Positions 6,338-15,661 of a stretch of 64,000 nt of DNA are shown here, one piece after another. The stretch is taken from assembly GCA_028282785.1 (NCBI GenBank), contig JANQHE010000005.1:1-64000 (forward strand), given 5' to 3'. Position 1 is the stretch's first letter; each line of letters begins with the position of its first letter. A model generated the notes under the pieces. The model saw nothing but the letters and a program-made list of their open reading frames with translations. It was not told the origin of the DNA and made no database searches. The position numbers and the translations under genes are program-made. This stretch comes from Bacteroidales bacterium. GTDB taxonomy: Bacteria; Bacteroidota; Bacteroidia; Bacteroidales; UBA12077.

Positions 6338-9139
6338 TTATTTATTCAGCTCGTAGCCCATGGTCTTTCCCTTTTCCGTTGCTGGAATTCCTTTTGTCAT
6401 CCAAACAGGTGCAGGTTCACCTTTCAAATAATGATCAAAGAATTGCATCATTCGTTTGCTAAGATCTTTATTGTTCGGACTTCTTCGTTTTTCATTGTGT
6501 GGTTGACCATTATAATTCAACATCCAAACAGGTTTATTTAAACGCCGCAATGCAACAAAGTATTCAATCCCCTGATACCAGGGTACAGCACCGTCAGCAT
6601 CATTATGACGAATTAAAACAGGTGTATTTATTTTTGGTGCATAGAAAACCGGAGAATTTTCGATATAGTTTAGAGGTCTTTCCCAAAGAGTTCCACCAAT
6701 TCTACTTTGCGATCTTTCGTATTGGAACATTCTACTTAAGCCTGATGTCCATCGGATTCCGCCGTAAGCACTTGTCATATTTGAAACCGGTGCTCCGATG
6801 GAAGCGGCCGAGAATAAGTCTGTTTTAGTGATAATAAATCCAGCCTGATAACCACCCCAGCTTTGTCCTTGAATTCCAAGTTTATTTTTATCAAGATAGT
6901 CTCGTTCATTTAAAAGAGCCAGAGTTCCGCTTACTACATAGTTGTATGCACTTTCTCCGGGATAGCCTTCCTTATAACGAATGTTTGGCATAAAAACAAA
7001 ATAGCCATTGCTAATATAAAAAGTGGGATTTATTACGGAACGACTTGGTTTTGGCACATAATAATTGTGGATATTATCTGAATGAAGTCGGTAAAAGTAC
7101 ACGATCATCGGGTACTTTTTGTTAGGATCAAAGTTCTCTGGTTTATATAATAAACCTTCTTCTTCTGTTCCGTCAGCAGTTATCCATTTAACCAATTCAA
7201 CATCACCCCATAAAAAATCCTTTTGTTGCGGATTCTCATCAGATACTTTTTCAATTTTTTTAAGTTCTGTAGTGCTGGTCCATAAGTCATAATATTCCTT
7301 AAAGTTTTCTTTTTGCCATATTAGCCTATCCGAATCTTTTGATTTTATTGGCCGGTCAAAATGATAGTCACCCATAATAAGTTTTTCCGGATCGGATTTG
7401 GAATTTAAAGTTGTCCTGTAATATCCTGATTGTTTACTTGTATAATTAAATGTTCTTAAAAAGATATCCTCTTTAGGATCTAAATATTCTTCCTTCCTAT
7501 TAAGATTGTATACTCTGAATTCAGTATTCGATTTACGACCTAAATTATTAGTTAAGTTAATAGGAGATTGTTTCATCGTAGGATCGATTTTCCAAATGTC
7601 AAATCGATCATCAATTAAAATATACTTGTCATCTTTTGTCCAGGCAGAAATTCCATATGCATATGCATCCATTGGATAATCATGTTCTTCATCAAAGAAA
7701 TTGACTTTTAGATTTCCGGTTAGATTTTTAGTCAATTGATCTTTAAACGAATAAGAAAACCAAGCTTTTTCATTAAATCGATACCAGCAAATAAATTTTC
7801 CATTTGGAGAGAGGCCAATCTGTGCTTTGAGTTTTTCTTTGAATAGAGTTTTCTTTCCTGTTTCAACATTAATGATGTAAACATCAAAGTATTGTGGAGT
7901 TTCCCACGAATTAAGTTTTTCATAAGGTTTATAATCATATCCTAAGGCATAAGTTCCATTACCCTTTTGGCTAAACTCAATATAGTTAACTTTTTCATTT
8001 TCAAGTTGAATTACTTTATTGGCTTTAATATGATAAACAGCTGTATATGATTTATTAAGGTCATCCTTTAATTCACTTAATTGTTGAGGTTGAAGCCTTG
8101 TATCTGTCCAGCTCCACAAATCCAGAACAACTTTTTCCTCATCAAGTAAAGTATCTTCGGGCTCTTCCATGGGCATATAAGCAGCCTCAAAAAACAGACG
8201 TTGATCATTATCAGAGAAATAAATATCTCCATGCTCACTTACCGTCCATTTTTCAGGTATTGAAGTTGATAAGGTATCTACAATTTTTAGAGGAGTTTTA
8301 TCTTTAGTATTAAAGTAGTATAAGCTATAAACTTTGGTGCCTGTTGTGTCTAAGCTTTGAATATAAGCAATTTGACCTCCTTTATGATCAGAAGTAAGCA
8401 TTTTGATTAACCCATTTACGGGAACTAAACTATCCAACTTTTCATTGTGTGTATCAAAAATGTATAAAGTAGATTTTAATAAAGTATCATTTTGTTGTTT
8501 AATAAAACTTACTAACTTTCCATTCTTAGATAAAGAATATTCAGTTATATTTTCAAACTCATATTTTTTACTTTCGATTGGATTATAAATTGCAAAGTTA
8601 TATTCCTTTGGAGCATCATCATCAAAAGTTTTTTCTTCCTTTTTATTATCTTTTTTTGTGGTATCTTCAGGAATATCCTTTGTGTATAAATAAGCTATCC
8701 ACGATGACTCTTCTTCAGCAATTTTGAATGATTTTATTTTTTCTACTTTAGTGACATGATTATTTCCAAAAACGAAAATTCCCAATGAATCTTTAGGTAA
8801 TTCTTTTTTAGGAGTGTCTTTTAATTTTAAAGTGCGAATCGTGTCTTTGTAAGGATAAATTTTAAATACAGCAAAATCAGAGTTTGGTGAGATTTTGGCA
8901 CCATTTGCTCTTTTAAAAGTTGTTTTTTGTTTTGAACTTACATTATAAAATACGGTTTTTCCATCTCCTTTGTAAGGGTTTGATTCGTACATGATCCAAT
9001 TTCCATTATTAGAAATTGATTTTTTCTCGATATAGTTCCAATTATCGTAATCGGAATAACTTAAGGGCTTTTTGTTTGTTTGACCAAAAATAACACATAT
9101 GGTGGAAACAAAAAATACTAGCAATATAGATCTTTTCAT
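6338..9139 (-). CDS. Secreted S9-family serine peptidase (prolyl oligopeptidase type)
   Basis: 933 residues. A signal peptide (MKRSILLVFFVSTICVIFG) indicates export. A long N-terminal beta-propeller region (about 30-640) with a lysine-rich linker near 165 precedes the alpha/beta-hydrolase domain. Nucleophile motif GQSWGGYQAG (Ser near 760), Asp in RHNDADGAVPW (near 847) and His in GQPHNEKRR (near 879) form the expected triad. Such enzymes cleave short peptides outside the cytoplasm. It stands alone on the minus strand. A second, lipid-anchored S9 peptidase lies at 45430. Confidence 0.88.
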   Translation of the reverse strand: MKRSILLVFFVSTICVIFGQTNKKPLSYSDYDNWNYIEKKSISNNGNWIMYESNPYKGDGKTVFYNVSSKQKTTFKRANGAKISPNSDFAVFKIYPYKDTIRTLKLKDTPKKELPKDSLGIFVFGNNHVTKVEKIKSFKIAEEESSWIAYLYTKDIPEDTTKKDNKKEEKTFDDDAPKEYNFAIYNPIESKKYEFENITEYSLSKNGKLVSFIKQQNDTLLKSTLYIFDTHNEKLDSLVPVNGLIKMLTSDHKGGQIAYIQSLDTTGTKVYSLYYFNTKDKTPLKIVDTLSTSIPEKWTVSEHGDIYFSDNDQRLFFEAAYMPMEEPEDTLLDEEKVVLDLWSWTDTRLQPQQLSELKDDLNKSYTAVYHIKANKVIQLENEKVNYIEFSQKGNGTYALGYDYKPYEKLNSWETPQYFDVYIINVETGKKTLFKEKLKAQIGLSPNGKFICWYRFNEKAWFSYSFKDQLTKNLTGNLKVNFFDEEHDYPMDAYAYGISAWTKDDKYILIDDRFDIWKIDPTMKQSPINLTNNLGRKSNTEFRVYNLNRKEEYLDPKEDIFLRTFNYTSKQSGYYRTTLNSKSDPEKLIMGDYHFDRPIKSKDSDRLIWQKENFKEYYDLWTSTTELKKIEKVSDENPQQKDFLWGDVELVKWITADGTEEEGLLYKPENFDPNKKYPMIVYFYRLHSDNIHNYYVPKPSRSVINPTFYISNGYFVFMPNIRYKEGYPGESAYNYVVSGTLALLNERDYLDKNKLGIQGQSWGGYQAGFIITKTDLFSAASIGAPVSNMTSAYGGIRWTSGLSRMFQYERSQSRIGGTLWERPLNYIENSPVFYAPKINTPVLIRHNDADGAVPWYQGIEYFVALRRLNKPVWMLNYNGQPHNEKRRSPNNKDLSKRMMQFFDHYLKGEPAPVWMTKGIPATEKGKTMGYELNK

Positions 9140-9403
9140 TTTGATTATTATTTATTTATAACTTATTAATACTTGCTTATTTAATTCTTCTAACCTGGTA
9201 CTGAATTATTATAATCGTTCGGATTTTAACCTAATGAAAATTAGAGTGTTTTTTAAGAATTAGGTTTAATTGCAAATGTAAAACTAGAAATTCTGGTATC
9301 ATAAATTAAATGCTGTCAATTTTTCAGTAAGAATAAAAAAATAATCTTTGGCACAAAAAATGATAATATAATAATTTATATATATAGATAAATAAATTTA
9401 AAG

Positions 9404-9979
9404 ATGAAAAAAGTTGAATCTTATAGCATACTACAAAAAGAATTACAAAAAGAAGATGTCAGTTTTCTTCTTTTATATAAAAGTGGTTCAATCCAAAGTG
9501 AATGCGCATTAAGAAACATGAAGGATTTAAGTATTGAGGAAAATCTGAATTTTATGTTAGCAGACGTAAAGTATGTTCGCGATATACATCAAAATTATCA
9601 TATTGATTCTGTTCCTTCACTTTTACAATTCAGGAAAACTAAACTGATTGGTATTTTTAAGGGATGTAATGAAAAGAGCTTCTTAAAATCTTTATTTGAA
9701 GACTCACTTTATTCGGTTATTGAAAATAAAGAAAAGGTAAAACACAAAAGAGTAGTAGTTTATACAACTCCAACCTGCCCTCATTGTACTACTTTAAAGA
9801 ATTATTTGAAAGATAATAGGATACATTTTAAAGAGATCGATGTTGCAAGTGATCAGGTAGCAGCTCAACAAATGGTAAAGAAAAGTGGTCAGCAAGGGGT
9901 TCCGCAGATTGAAATAAATGGTAGAATAATCGTTGGGTTTAATAAACCAAAGATTGACAAGATATTAGAAATAAAATAA
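9404..9979 (+). CDS. Thioredoxin-like / glutaredoxin fusion protein
   Basis: 191 residues and no signal. Residues 1-105 look like a thioredoxin fold that lost its CxxC (the expected site reads SGSIQSEC), ending with a VPSLLQF cis-proline loop. Residues 110-191 form a glutaredoxin with active site TTPTCPHC (Cys near 125 and 128), GVPQIEINGRIIVGF and a C-terminal helix. It likely acts as a cytoplasmic dithiol reductant. The next gene (GroES-like) starts 23 bp downstream, suggesting one transcript. Confidence 0.75.
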   Translation: MKKVESYSILQKELQKEDVSFLLLYKSGSIQSECALRNMKDLSIEENLNFMLADVKYVRDIHQNYHIDSVPSLLQFRKTKLIGIFKGCNEKSFLKSLFEDSLYSVIENKEKVKHKRVVVYTTPTCPHCTTLKNYLKDNRIHFKEIDVASDQVAAQQMVKKSGQQGVPQIEINGRIIVGFNKPKIDKILEIK

Positions 9980-10002
9980 GTTGAATATTAAAATTAAAAA
10001 AG

Positions 10003-10290
10003 ATGAAAGAATTACAACCTTTGAACGAACACGTTTTATTGGATATTACGGAAGAGAAAGAAGAACAAAAGACTGCTTCGGGAATCATTATTCCTGAATC
10101 GGCAAAAGAAAAAAAGAAAATTGCAAAAGTAGTTGCTATAAGCTCAATAGAAAATTCTGCAGTTGCAGTTGGTGATAATGTTTTATATAAGGAATATTCC
10201 GGTACTGAGGCTGAGATCGAGGGAAAGAAATTTTTGTTAATTCCCTATGCAGATATCTTAGCCAAAATAGTTGAAACAGAAGCGATCTAG
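10003..10290 (+). CDS. GroES-like co-chaperonin (stand-alone)
   Basis: 95 residues, the usual length of GroES. The start MKELQPLNEHVLLDI, the mobile-loop region EEKEEQKTASGIIIPESAKEK (with the GIIIP GroEL-binding motif) and the end LLIPYADILAKI fit the family. No groEL is adjacent, and the roof loop is shortened. This could be a second, specialised co-chaperonin rather than the main groES, so I leave the symbol empty. It probably shares a transcript with the redoxin upstream. Confidence 0.78.
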   Translation: MKELQPLNEHVLLDITEEKEEQKTASGIIIPESAKEKKKIAKVVAISSIENSAVAVGDNVLYKEYSGTEAEIEGKKFLLIPYADILAKIVETEAI

Positions 10291-10308
10291 AAAATATTTA
10301 AAAGAAAA

Positions 10309-10336
10309 CCCGCTTTATTTAAAGCGGGTATAATGT
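10309..10336. terminator. Intrinsic terminator
   Basis: CCCGCTTT-ATTT-AAAGCGGG, a perfect 8-bp stem at 10309-10328, followed by a T-rich tract to 10340. It sits between the GroES-like gene and the convergent ferredoxin gene and may serve both. Confidence 0.75.
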
Positions 10337-10352
10337 TTTTTTAGCTTTTGGT

Positions 10353-10520
10353 TTATTCTGGATGAATAGCCTCAACCGGGCAAACATCAGCACAAGCACC
10401 GCAGTCAGTACAAGTTTCAGGATCAATTGTGTAGATATCACCTTCAGCTATTGCCTCAACCGGGCATTCGTCGATACAAGTACCACAAGCTGTGCAATCA
10501 TCATTTATTACGTAAGCCAT
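10353..10520 (-). CDS. 2[4Fe-4S] ferredoxin, 55 residues
   Basis: Read on the minus strand from ATG at 10520 to TAA at 10353: MAYVINDDCTACGTCIDECP, then VEAIAEGDIYTIDPETC, then TDCGACADVCPVEAI. Two CxxCxxCxxxCP motifs give two [4Fe-4S] clusters, as in clostridial-type ferredoxins. It is a small cytoplasmic electron carrier whose partner is not indicated by its neighbours. It is monocistronic, with the terminator at 10309. Confidence 0.92.
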   Translation of the reverse strand: MAYVINDDCTACGTCIDECPVEAIAEGDIYTIDPETCTDCGACADVCPVEAIHPE

Positions 10521-10677
10521 GATTATTTATTTTTAGTTTTAAAAATGTTAATTCAATACAAAATTATTTTCTTAATTTAAACTGAGAAACAAAAAGCTTA
10601 TTAAATAACGCTTTTTTATTAATTTAGAACTGTTCTAAATAAGCTGTTTAAGGGAATAAATCAGTCTCTTAACATGT

Positions 10678-11865
10678 TTAAGTATTCAAATGCTTAATTG
10701 TAACATAAACCATTGTTCCCATTCCGGTTTTCAAAGCATTTTCATCCACATTGAATTTAGGTGAATGTAATGGAAATTTGGTTTCTTCATTTGAAGAGGT
10801 TCCTAAGCGGTAAAAACATGCAGGAACTTTTTGTGAGAAATAAGCAAAATCTTCGGCAGTCATTCTGATATCCAGTTCAGCAACTTGATCATCGCCCAAA
10901 AACTCTTTGGCGAATTGGATCGTTTTTTCTGTTTCATTTTCGTTATTATGTAAAACAGGATATCCATTTTTGATATTTACATCAACAGTTGCTTTCTGTC
11001 TTTTGGCAATAGTTTCACCAATTTCTTTTATATGATCATGAGCAACTTTTCTCCATTCTTCATTAAAAGTCCTAAAAGTTCCTTCAAGATAAACTTCGTT
11101 TGGAATAACATTGGTTGCTCCGTTGGCAGTAACTTTTCCAATGGATAAAACCGTTGGAATATCTTTTGGTGCAAGTTCTTTCGGTATTTGCTGCAAAGCA
11201 ACAATAATTTGTGAGGCAATAAGAACAGTATTTGTGATCTTTTCGGGCATAGCAGCATGTCCGCCTTTACCTTTTACTGTTATATAAATTTCATCCGTTG
11301 ATGCCATATAAATACCTTTTCTAAATCCTACTTTTCCCACTGTTAGCTCAGGATATACGTGCTGTCCTAAAATAAAGTCGGGTTTGGGATTTTCTAAGAT
11401 GCCTTCTTCAATCATTTGTTTAGCACCGCCAGGTAATTTTTCTTCGGCGGGTTGAAATATAAACTTAACAGTTCCTTCAAATGAGTCTTTTAATTGATTT
11501 AAGATTTGTAAAGTTCCTAAAAGAGAGGCTGTGTGGACATCATGGCCACATGCATGCATAACACCTTTATTCTTCGATTTATAGATAAAATTATTTTGCT
11601 CTTCAATAGGAAGGGCATCCATATCTGCCCGAAGAGCAATTACTTTCTTCTCAGGATTTTTACCTTCAACTATACATTCTATCCCGGTATTAGCAATTCC
11701 CGAATGGTATTTGATATTCCATTTATTTAAAAGTGAAATAATATATTTTGATGTTTCGTATTCCTGAAAAGAAAGTTCAGGATTTTCATGTAAATGTCTA
11801 CGAATCTCAACTATTTGGTCAAAATTATTATGAACTAGTTTTATAATGCGTTCTTTTAAATCCAT
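10678..11865 (-). CDS. M20 metallopeptidase / N-acyl-amino-acid amidohydrolase
   Basis: 395 residues, the family's usual size. Metal-site motifs visible: ALRADMDALPIEE, MHACGHDVHTA, FIFQPAEE, GQHVYPE, and a late histidine in FPLHSPKF. The dimerisation domain runs about 180-290. Family members hydrolyse N-acyl amino acids (hippurate, acetyl-amino acids) in the cytoplasm. The start codon shares one base with the stop of the TauE-like gene upstream (TAATG), so the two are translationally coupled. Confidence 0.88.
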   Translation of the reverse strand: MDLKERIIKLVHNNFDQIVEIRRHLHENPELSFQEYETSKYIISLLNKWNIKYHSGIANTGIECIVEGKNPEKKVIALRADMDALPIEEQNNFIYKSKNKGVMHACGHDVHTASLLGTLQILNQLKDSFEGTVKFIFQPAEEKLPGGAKQMIEEGILENPKPDFILGQHVYPELTVGKVGFRKGIYMASTDEIYITVKGKGGHAAMPEKITNTVLIASQIIVALQQIPKELAPKDIPTVLSIGKVTANGATNVIPNEVYLEGTFRTFNEEWRKVAHDHIKEIGETIAKRQKATVDVNIKNGYPVLHNNENETEKTIQFAKEFLGDDQVAELDIRMTAEDFAYFSQKVPACFYRLGTSSNEETKFPLHSPKFNVDENALKTGMGTMVYVTIKHLNT

Positions 11866-12233
11866 TATTTATTAAAAATCATTTTTATGGAAATCAATAG
11901 TAAGAAAATTGCAAATACCTTTTTAAGTATTTTTTCGGGTAAATTTACGGATATTTCCGAGCCTACATAACTTCCTAAGATAAAGGCAACAATTAGTACA
12001 GCTGCAAACTTAAAATTCACATAACCGTTCTTTGCATAATTAATAACACCTAATATACCAATAGGAAATAACAAAACTGCTAAACTTGTTCCCTGAGCAT
12101 GATGTTGTGTGAATCCTAATATAAAAACCAAAGCAGGAACAATAATTATTCCGCCACCAAGCCCTAAGGACCCACCAACAACTCCGGCTAAAAATCCAAT
12201 GATAATAAGTAAAATAAGTTCGTTTATACTCAT
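11865..12233 (-). CDS. TauE/SafE-family membrane permease (half-size)
   Basis: 122 residues, with about four hydrophobic helices and the glycine-rich signature GVVGGSLGLGGGIIIVPAL in the first. Full TauE/SafE proteins have about 250 residues in two such halves, so this is a half-size member that probably dimerises. Family members export sulfite, sulfoacetate or similar anions; the substrate here is unknown. It overlaps the amidohydrolase gene by one base and lies 10 bp after the large gene upstream, so all three may form one operon. Confidence 0.78.
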   Translation of the reverse strand: MSINELILLIIIGFLAGVVGGSLGLGGGIIIVPALVFILGFTQHHAQGTSLAVLLFPIGILGVINYAKNGYVNFKFAAVLIVAFILGSYVGSEISVNLPEKILKKVFAIFLLLISIKMIFNK

Positions 12234-12243
12234 ATCGTTTAAT

Positions 12244-15200
12244 TTAAAAATCTAAATTTAGTGAAAAATAGAATATATGTGGATTTACTTTCTGATTTTC
12301 AATTCCCCAGGCCCAGTCAAATCGTGCATAATAACCAAATAACATGGCTCTAAATCCAAATCCGTATCCTGCGACAATCGGATCTCTTTGTGTGTCTACA
12401 GTGATAATAATCGGTTTTTTGCCTACAATATCTTCATCATAAGCATTTTCATTTGAGTACGGAGTCCATCCACTCCATGCTGTTCCCACATCAAAAAATC
12501 CGACAATTTGTAAGTTCGACCAGAAAGAAGAATTTAAAGGATAATTCGAAAAATATTTAATTACCGGCCATCTAAGTTCGGTATTTATTAAGGCAAAACT
12601 ATTTCCATTTCGTATATTTTGAGGAAATCCCCTCAGGTTTGTAGCAACTGCCTGGAATGCATAATTTTCACCCTGATCAATAGGCACTTCATTTAATGGG
12701 ATAAATGTTGGAGTTTCTTGTGAAAAATTAGTCCAGTTGTCTACTCCTCCCAAATAGTAAATAAGTTTACTTCTGCCAAAAGATGTACTTGCCGCAAAAC
12801 GAGAGGCAAAAATCAAATCCCGATGAACCTTCTGATAATGCCTGAAATCAGCACCAATTACAAAAAGGTCGGTTTTGAAGTAATTAAATGTATCGACGTA
12901 TTCAATCATTCGATTATAATATTCTGCAAATATTTTATATCTCGTTCCATTATAAAGATTTGTTCCAAGTTTAATGGTGTTGTCATAAATATATTCCAGT
13001 TTCAGCCCGGCCCATATTTTATGATCATCAGAATTTTTTAAGGTATTTCTGTCGGTTGATAAATATACCTGCTTATCATGACGTAAGGTAACGGTTCCCT
13101 TTAATGCATTTATTTGACTAAAAGGCATTGTGCGCAAATACATTAACTTGTTAGTTTGTGTTTTAGAGATAAATTCCTCGGTAGTATTTTCAAAACTTTG
13201 ACGATGATAGATATATTGCTCATCTATTTTCTTTTTCAGATTTTCCAGGCTTACCAGGTACTCATTACTTTTAAAGTCTGCAGAGAATCTAACGCCTGCT
13301 ATAATTTTATAATCTTCCAGTAAATCATATGCACCGAGTTTAAATAATGCATTGAATCCGGGATTAAAATATACGGCACCGCCAGTAAAGGCTTGATATG
13401 TAGAGCTTAAAAAACTAAAATCCACTTGACTTACAACATGATCAGTGAAAAATGTTCGCTGATAAATCTGAATTTTTGGAAGGGTGTTTTTTGTTATGTT
13501 TGTATCCGGTTTAATACTATCGTACTTGTAACTGTAATAAGGTTTTTCAATTTCGAAAATATAATTGTTTATATCTGAATAGTTGTCTTCAACTGAAAAT
13601 ATTTGTGCAGAATCTATCAATGATCTTTTTCTTGGATCAACTTTGTCAATACTATCTTGTAACAGAAATTGTTCTTCTAATTTATTTTGATAATTTGTTT
13701 TATTCAATGTATAACTAGTTCCTAAAACGTCCGAATTTAAAGATCCATGTTTAATATCATAATAACCATTACTATAATTGATGAATGCATAAGAGGTTTT
13801 ATTTTTACTTAGATGATGCTCATTAATATGGTTGGAAAAATTTGTAAGTGGTCTTTCATTTAAAAAATATCTATAATGTATTGCTGTATCTATAAAACTA
13901 ATGGTACTATCGTATTTACCTAAAAAAAGATTTCTTATTCCATTTTGATCATTCAAATAATAAAATTCATTATTAATATGTTCGATTGGAAAATGTTCAT
14001 TTTGTTTGTTAGTGCTTGTTAATCTTCTTAAAATTGAATTCTGATCCTCATAATTGTAAATAAATAAATTAAAGTCATCACTATAAGCACTGTTGTTTGT
14101 ATTAAGAGTATCACTTGTACGATTAGAACTGAAAATTATCTCTTTAGAATTACTAATAAACCTGGGATGAAAATCGTCAGCTAAATCAGAAGTTATTTTT
14201 TCATGTGTTGATGAAGCAATATCGAAAACATATATATCCGTTTCACTTTCTTTTACAGCTGAAAATACTAGTTTTGAACCATCATTGGAATAATTAAAAT
14301 TAAGTATCTTGTCAAAATAAAGAAGGTTTCGTTCTATAATTTTATCTTCTTTTAATATATAACTTAAGAATTTTAATCCACCTTCTTTCTCGGTTATTAT
14401 GGTTAAAATATCTCCTGTCGGGTGCCATTCTATTACCGGATATGAATAATCATTGATTTGTTTTATTTTATGCCCCTGCTTTAATATCTGTTCTGATTTT
14501 TTTGTTGTTTTGTCGAATATCCATACTTTTTTCTGACCCAATTCATTACTTATGTATGCAATTTTATCACCATCAGGATTCACTTTAGCCTGACTAAAGT
14601 ATACTCCGGAATTTCTTTTTTTAATGATAGAATTATTTAATATAGAATCATTTGTTACAAATTTCTCATTTTCAAAATAATCCTGATAATACGTTAACCA
14701 TTGTTTGGTGATATCTTTGAAAGTTAATCCAAGCACTCCTTCCAATGCTTTATTTGCTCCTTTAGTAACATGTGTAAGATAAATGATATCTGTGATTACG
14801 GTATTTCCATAATAATCATTTATATATTTCCAGAAAGAATGACCGGCATTTATTGCATCTTCTCCGGTTAAACGATTAAACTTTTTATAACGATTATTTA
14901 GAATTCCGTCCTTAACACGATTCTCAATATCGATATTCCAATCGGAGGCTAAATATGATGTTAAACCTTTTAAATACCACTCAGGAAGATTAAGCATACT
15001 CGAACTGGCAAAATTTTCTGATAGCCCCTCTCCATATAACATTTCCATTACAATCACTTCAGCAATAGCCGACCGCATTTGCGTTAAAAATTCGGCATGA
15101 TCTCCTTGAAAGTACAGGTTAACCTTATTGTTTCTTATTTTGGTAATACCTCCGGTATTATACTCTTCTTTACCGGTTACTAATCCAATATTACTTTGAC

Positions 15201-15504
15201 GAAAATCGGAGAATTTGTTATATACCAGAAATATCAATCGCTTACTTAGTTGATGATTTAATTTTTCTTCGAGTCTTAATATTTCATCTTTAGCGTATTT
15301 TGAAGTAAATCTTGCTATTGCCTCACCGTCCTGGTTAAAATATGTATCAAATTTATCGTATCGATAAAACGACCAGTAAAAATCGTTATACTGAACCCGG
15401 TTTTTACCAAAATCCATTTGATGTCCATTGTAAAATTGTCCAAATGAATTGAAATACAGCGTAATGAAAATAATTGATAATATGGATAACTTTAGTATTT
15501 TCAA
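12244..15504 (-). CDS. Large exported protein: peptidase-MA-like, TolB-type propeller and outer-membrane barrel
   Basis: 1086 residues with a signal peptide (ILSIIFITLYFNSFG). About residues 40-270 resemble the gluzincin-like 'peptidase MA' region (LPEWYLKGLTSYLASDW), but no intact HExxH is visible. Residues about 300-600 hold WD40/PD40-type repeats (SQAKVNPDGDKIAYISNELGQ, FHPRFISNSKEIIFSSNR). From about 700 the sequence has alternating strands ending in FYFSLNLDF, a typical outer-membrane barrel end. It is probably an outer-membrane protein with a periplasmic sensing or binding domain. I cannot name its function. It may head the operon with the permease and amidohydrolase. Confidence 0.7.
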   Translation of the reverse strand: MKILKLSILSIIFITLYFNSFGQFYNGHQMDFGKNRVQYNDFYWSFYRYDKFDTYFNQDGEAIARFTSKYAKDEILRLEEKLNHQLSKRLIFLVYNKFSDFRQSNIGLVTGKEEYNTGGITKIRNNKVNLYFQGDHAEFLTQMRSAIAEVIVMEMLYGEGLSENFASSSMLNLPEWYLKGLTSYLASDWNIDIENRVKDGILNNRYKKFNRLTGEDAINAGHSFWKYINDYYGNTVITDIIYLTHVTKGANKALEGVLGLTFKDITKQWLTYYQDYFENEKFVTNDSILNNSIIKKRNSGVYFSQAKVNPDGDKIAYISNELGQKKVWIFDKTTKKSEQILKQGHKIKQINDYSYPVIEWHPTGDILTIITEKEGGLKFLSYILKEDKIIERNLLYFDKILNFNYSNDGSKLVFSAVKESETDIYVFDIASSTHEKITSDLADDFHPRFISNSKEIIFSSNRTSDTLNTNNSAYSDDFNLFIYNYEDQNSILRRLTSTNKQNEHFPIEHINNEFYYLNDQNGIRNLFLGKYDSTISFIDTAIHYRYFLNERPLTNFSNHINEHHLSKNKTSYAFINYSNGYYDIKHGSLNSDVLGTSYTLNKTNYQNKLEEQFLLQDSIDKVDPRKRSLIDSAQIFSVEDNYSDINNYIFEIEKPYYSYKYDSIKPDTNITKNTLPKIQIYQRTFFTDHVVSQVDFSFLSSTYQAFTGGAVYFNPGFNALFKLGAYDLLEDYKIIAGVRFSADFKSNEYLVSLENLKKKIDEQYIYHRQSFENTTEEFISKTQTNKLMYLRTMPFSQINALKGTVTLRHDKQVYLSTDRNTLKNSDDHKIWAGLKLEYIYDNTIKLGTNLYNGTRYKIFAEYYNRMIEYVDTFNYFKTDLFVIGADFRHYQKVHRDLIFASRFAASTSFGRSKLIYYLGGVDNWTNFSQETPTFIPLNEVPIDQGENYAFQAVATNLRGFPQNIRNGNSFALINTELRWPVIKYFSNYPLNSSFWSNLQIVGFFDVGTAWSGWTPYSNENAYDEDIVGKKPIIITVDTQRDPIVAGYGFGFRAMLFGYYARFDWAWGIENQKVNPHIFYFSLNLDF

Positions 15505-15609
15505 GACGTAAAGCTTACTATGGTTAAAGCTATAATTTGGGTTGAAATTAGTATAATAAATTGAAAAGTTAAAGTTTGTTAACGATTATCACTAAATGTT
15601 TTGAATTAC

Positions 15610-15617
15610 TATTTTTG
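15610..15617 (+). promoter_or_regulatory. -7 box of the DUF1573 gene
   Basis: TATTTTTG matches TAnnTTTG, 45 nt before the start codon. No well-spaced -33 TTG is seen, so confidence is modest. Confidence 0.35.
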
Positions 15618-15661
15618 TTTTGGGTAATAGAACACAAGAATAATTAAATAAAATATAAGCT

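Noticed and set aside
6499-6828. 109-codon plus-strand frame
   Set aside because: Antisense of the S9 peptidase catalytic domain.
10362-10580. 72-codon plus-strand frame
   Set aside because: It is the shadow of the minus-strand ferredoxin gene at 10353-10520, whose two CxxCxxCxxxCP motifs are decisive.
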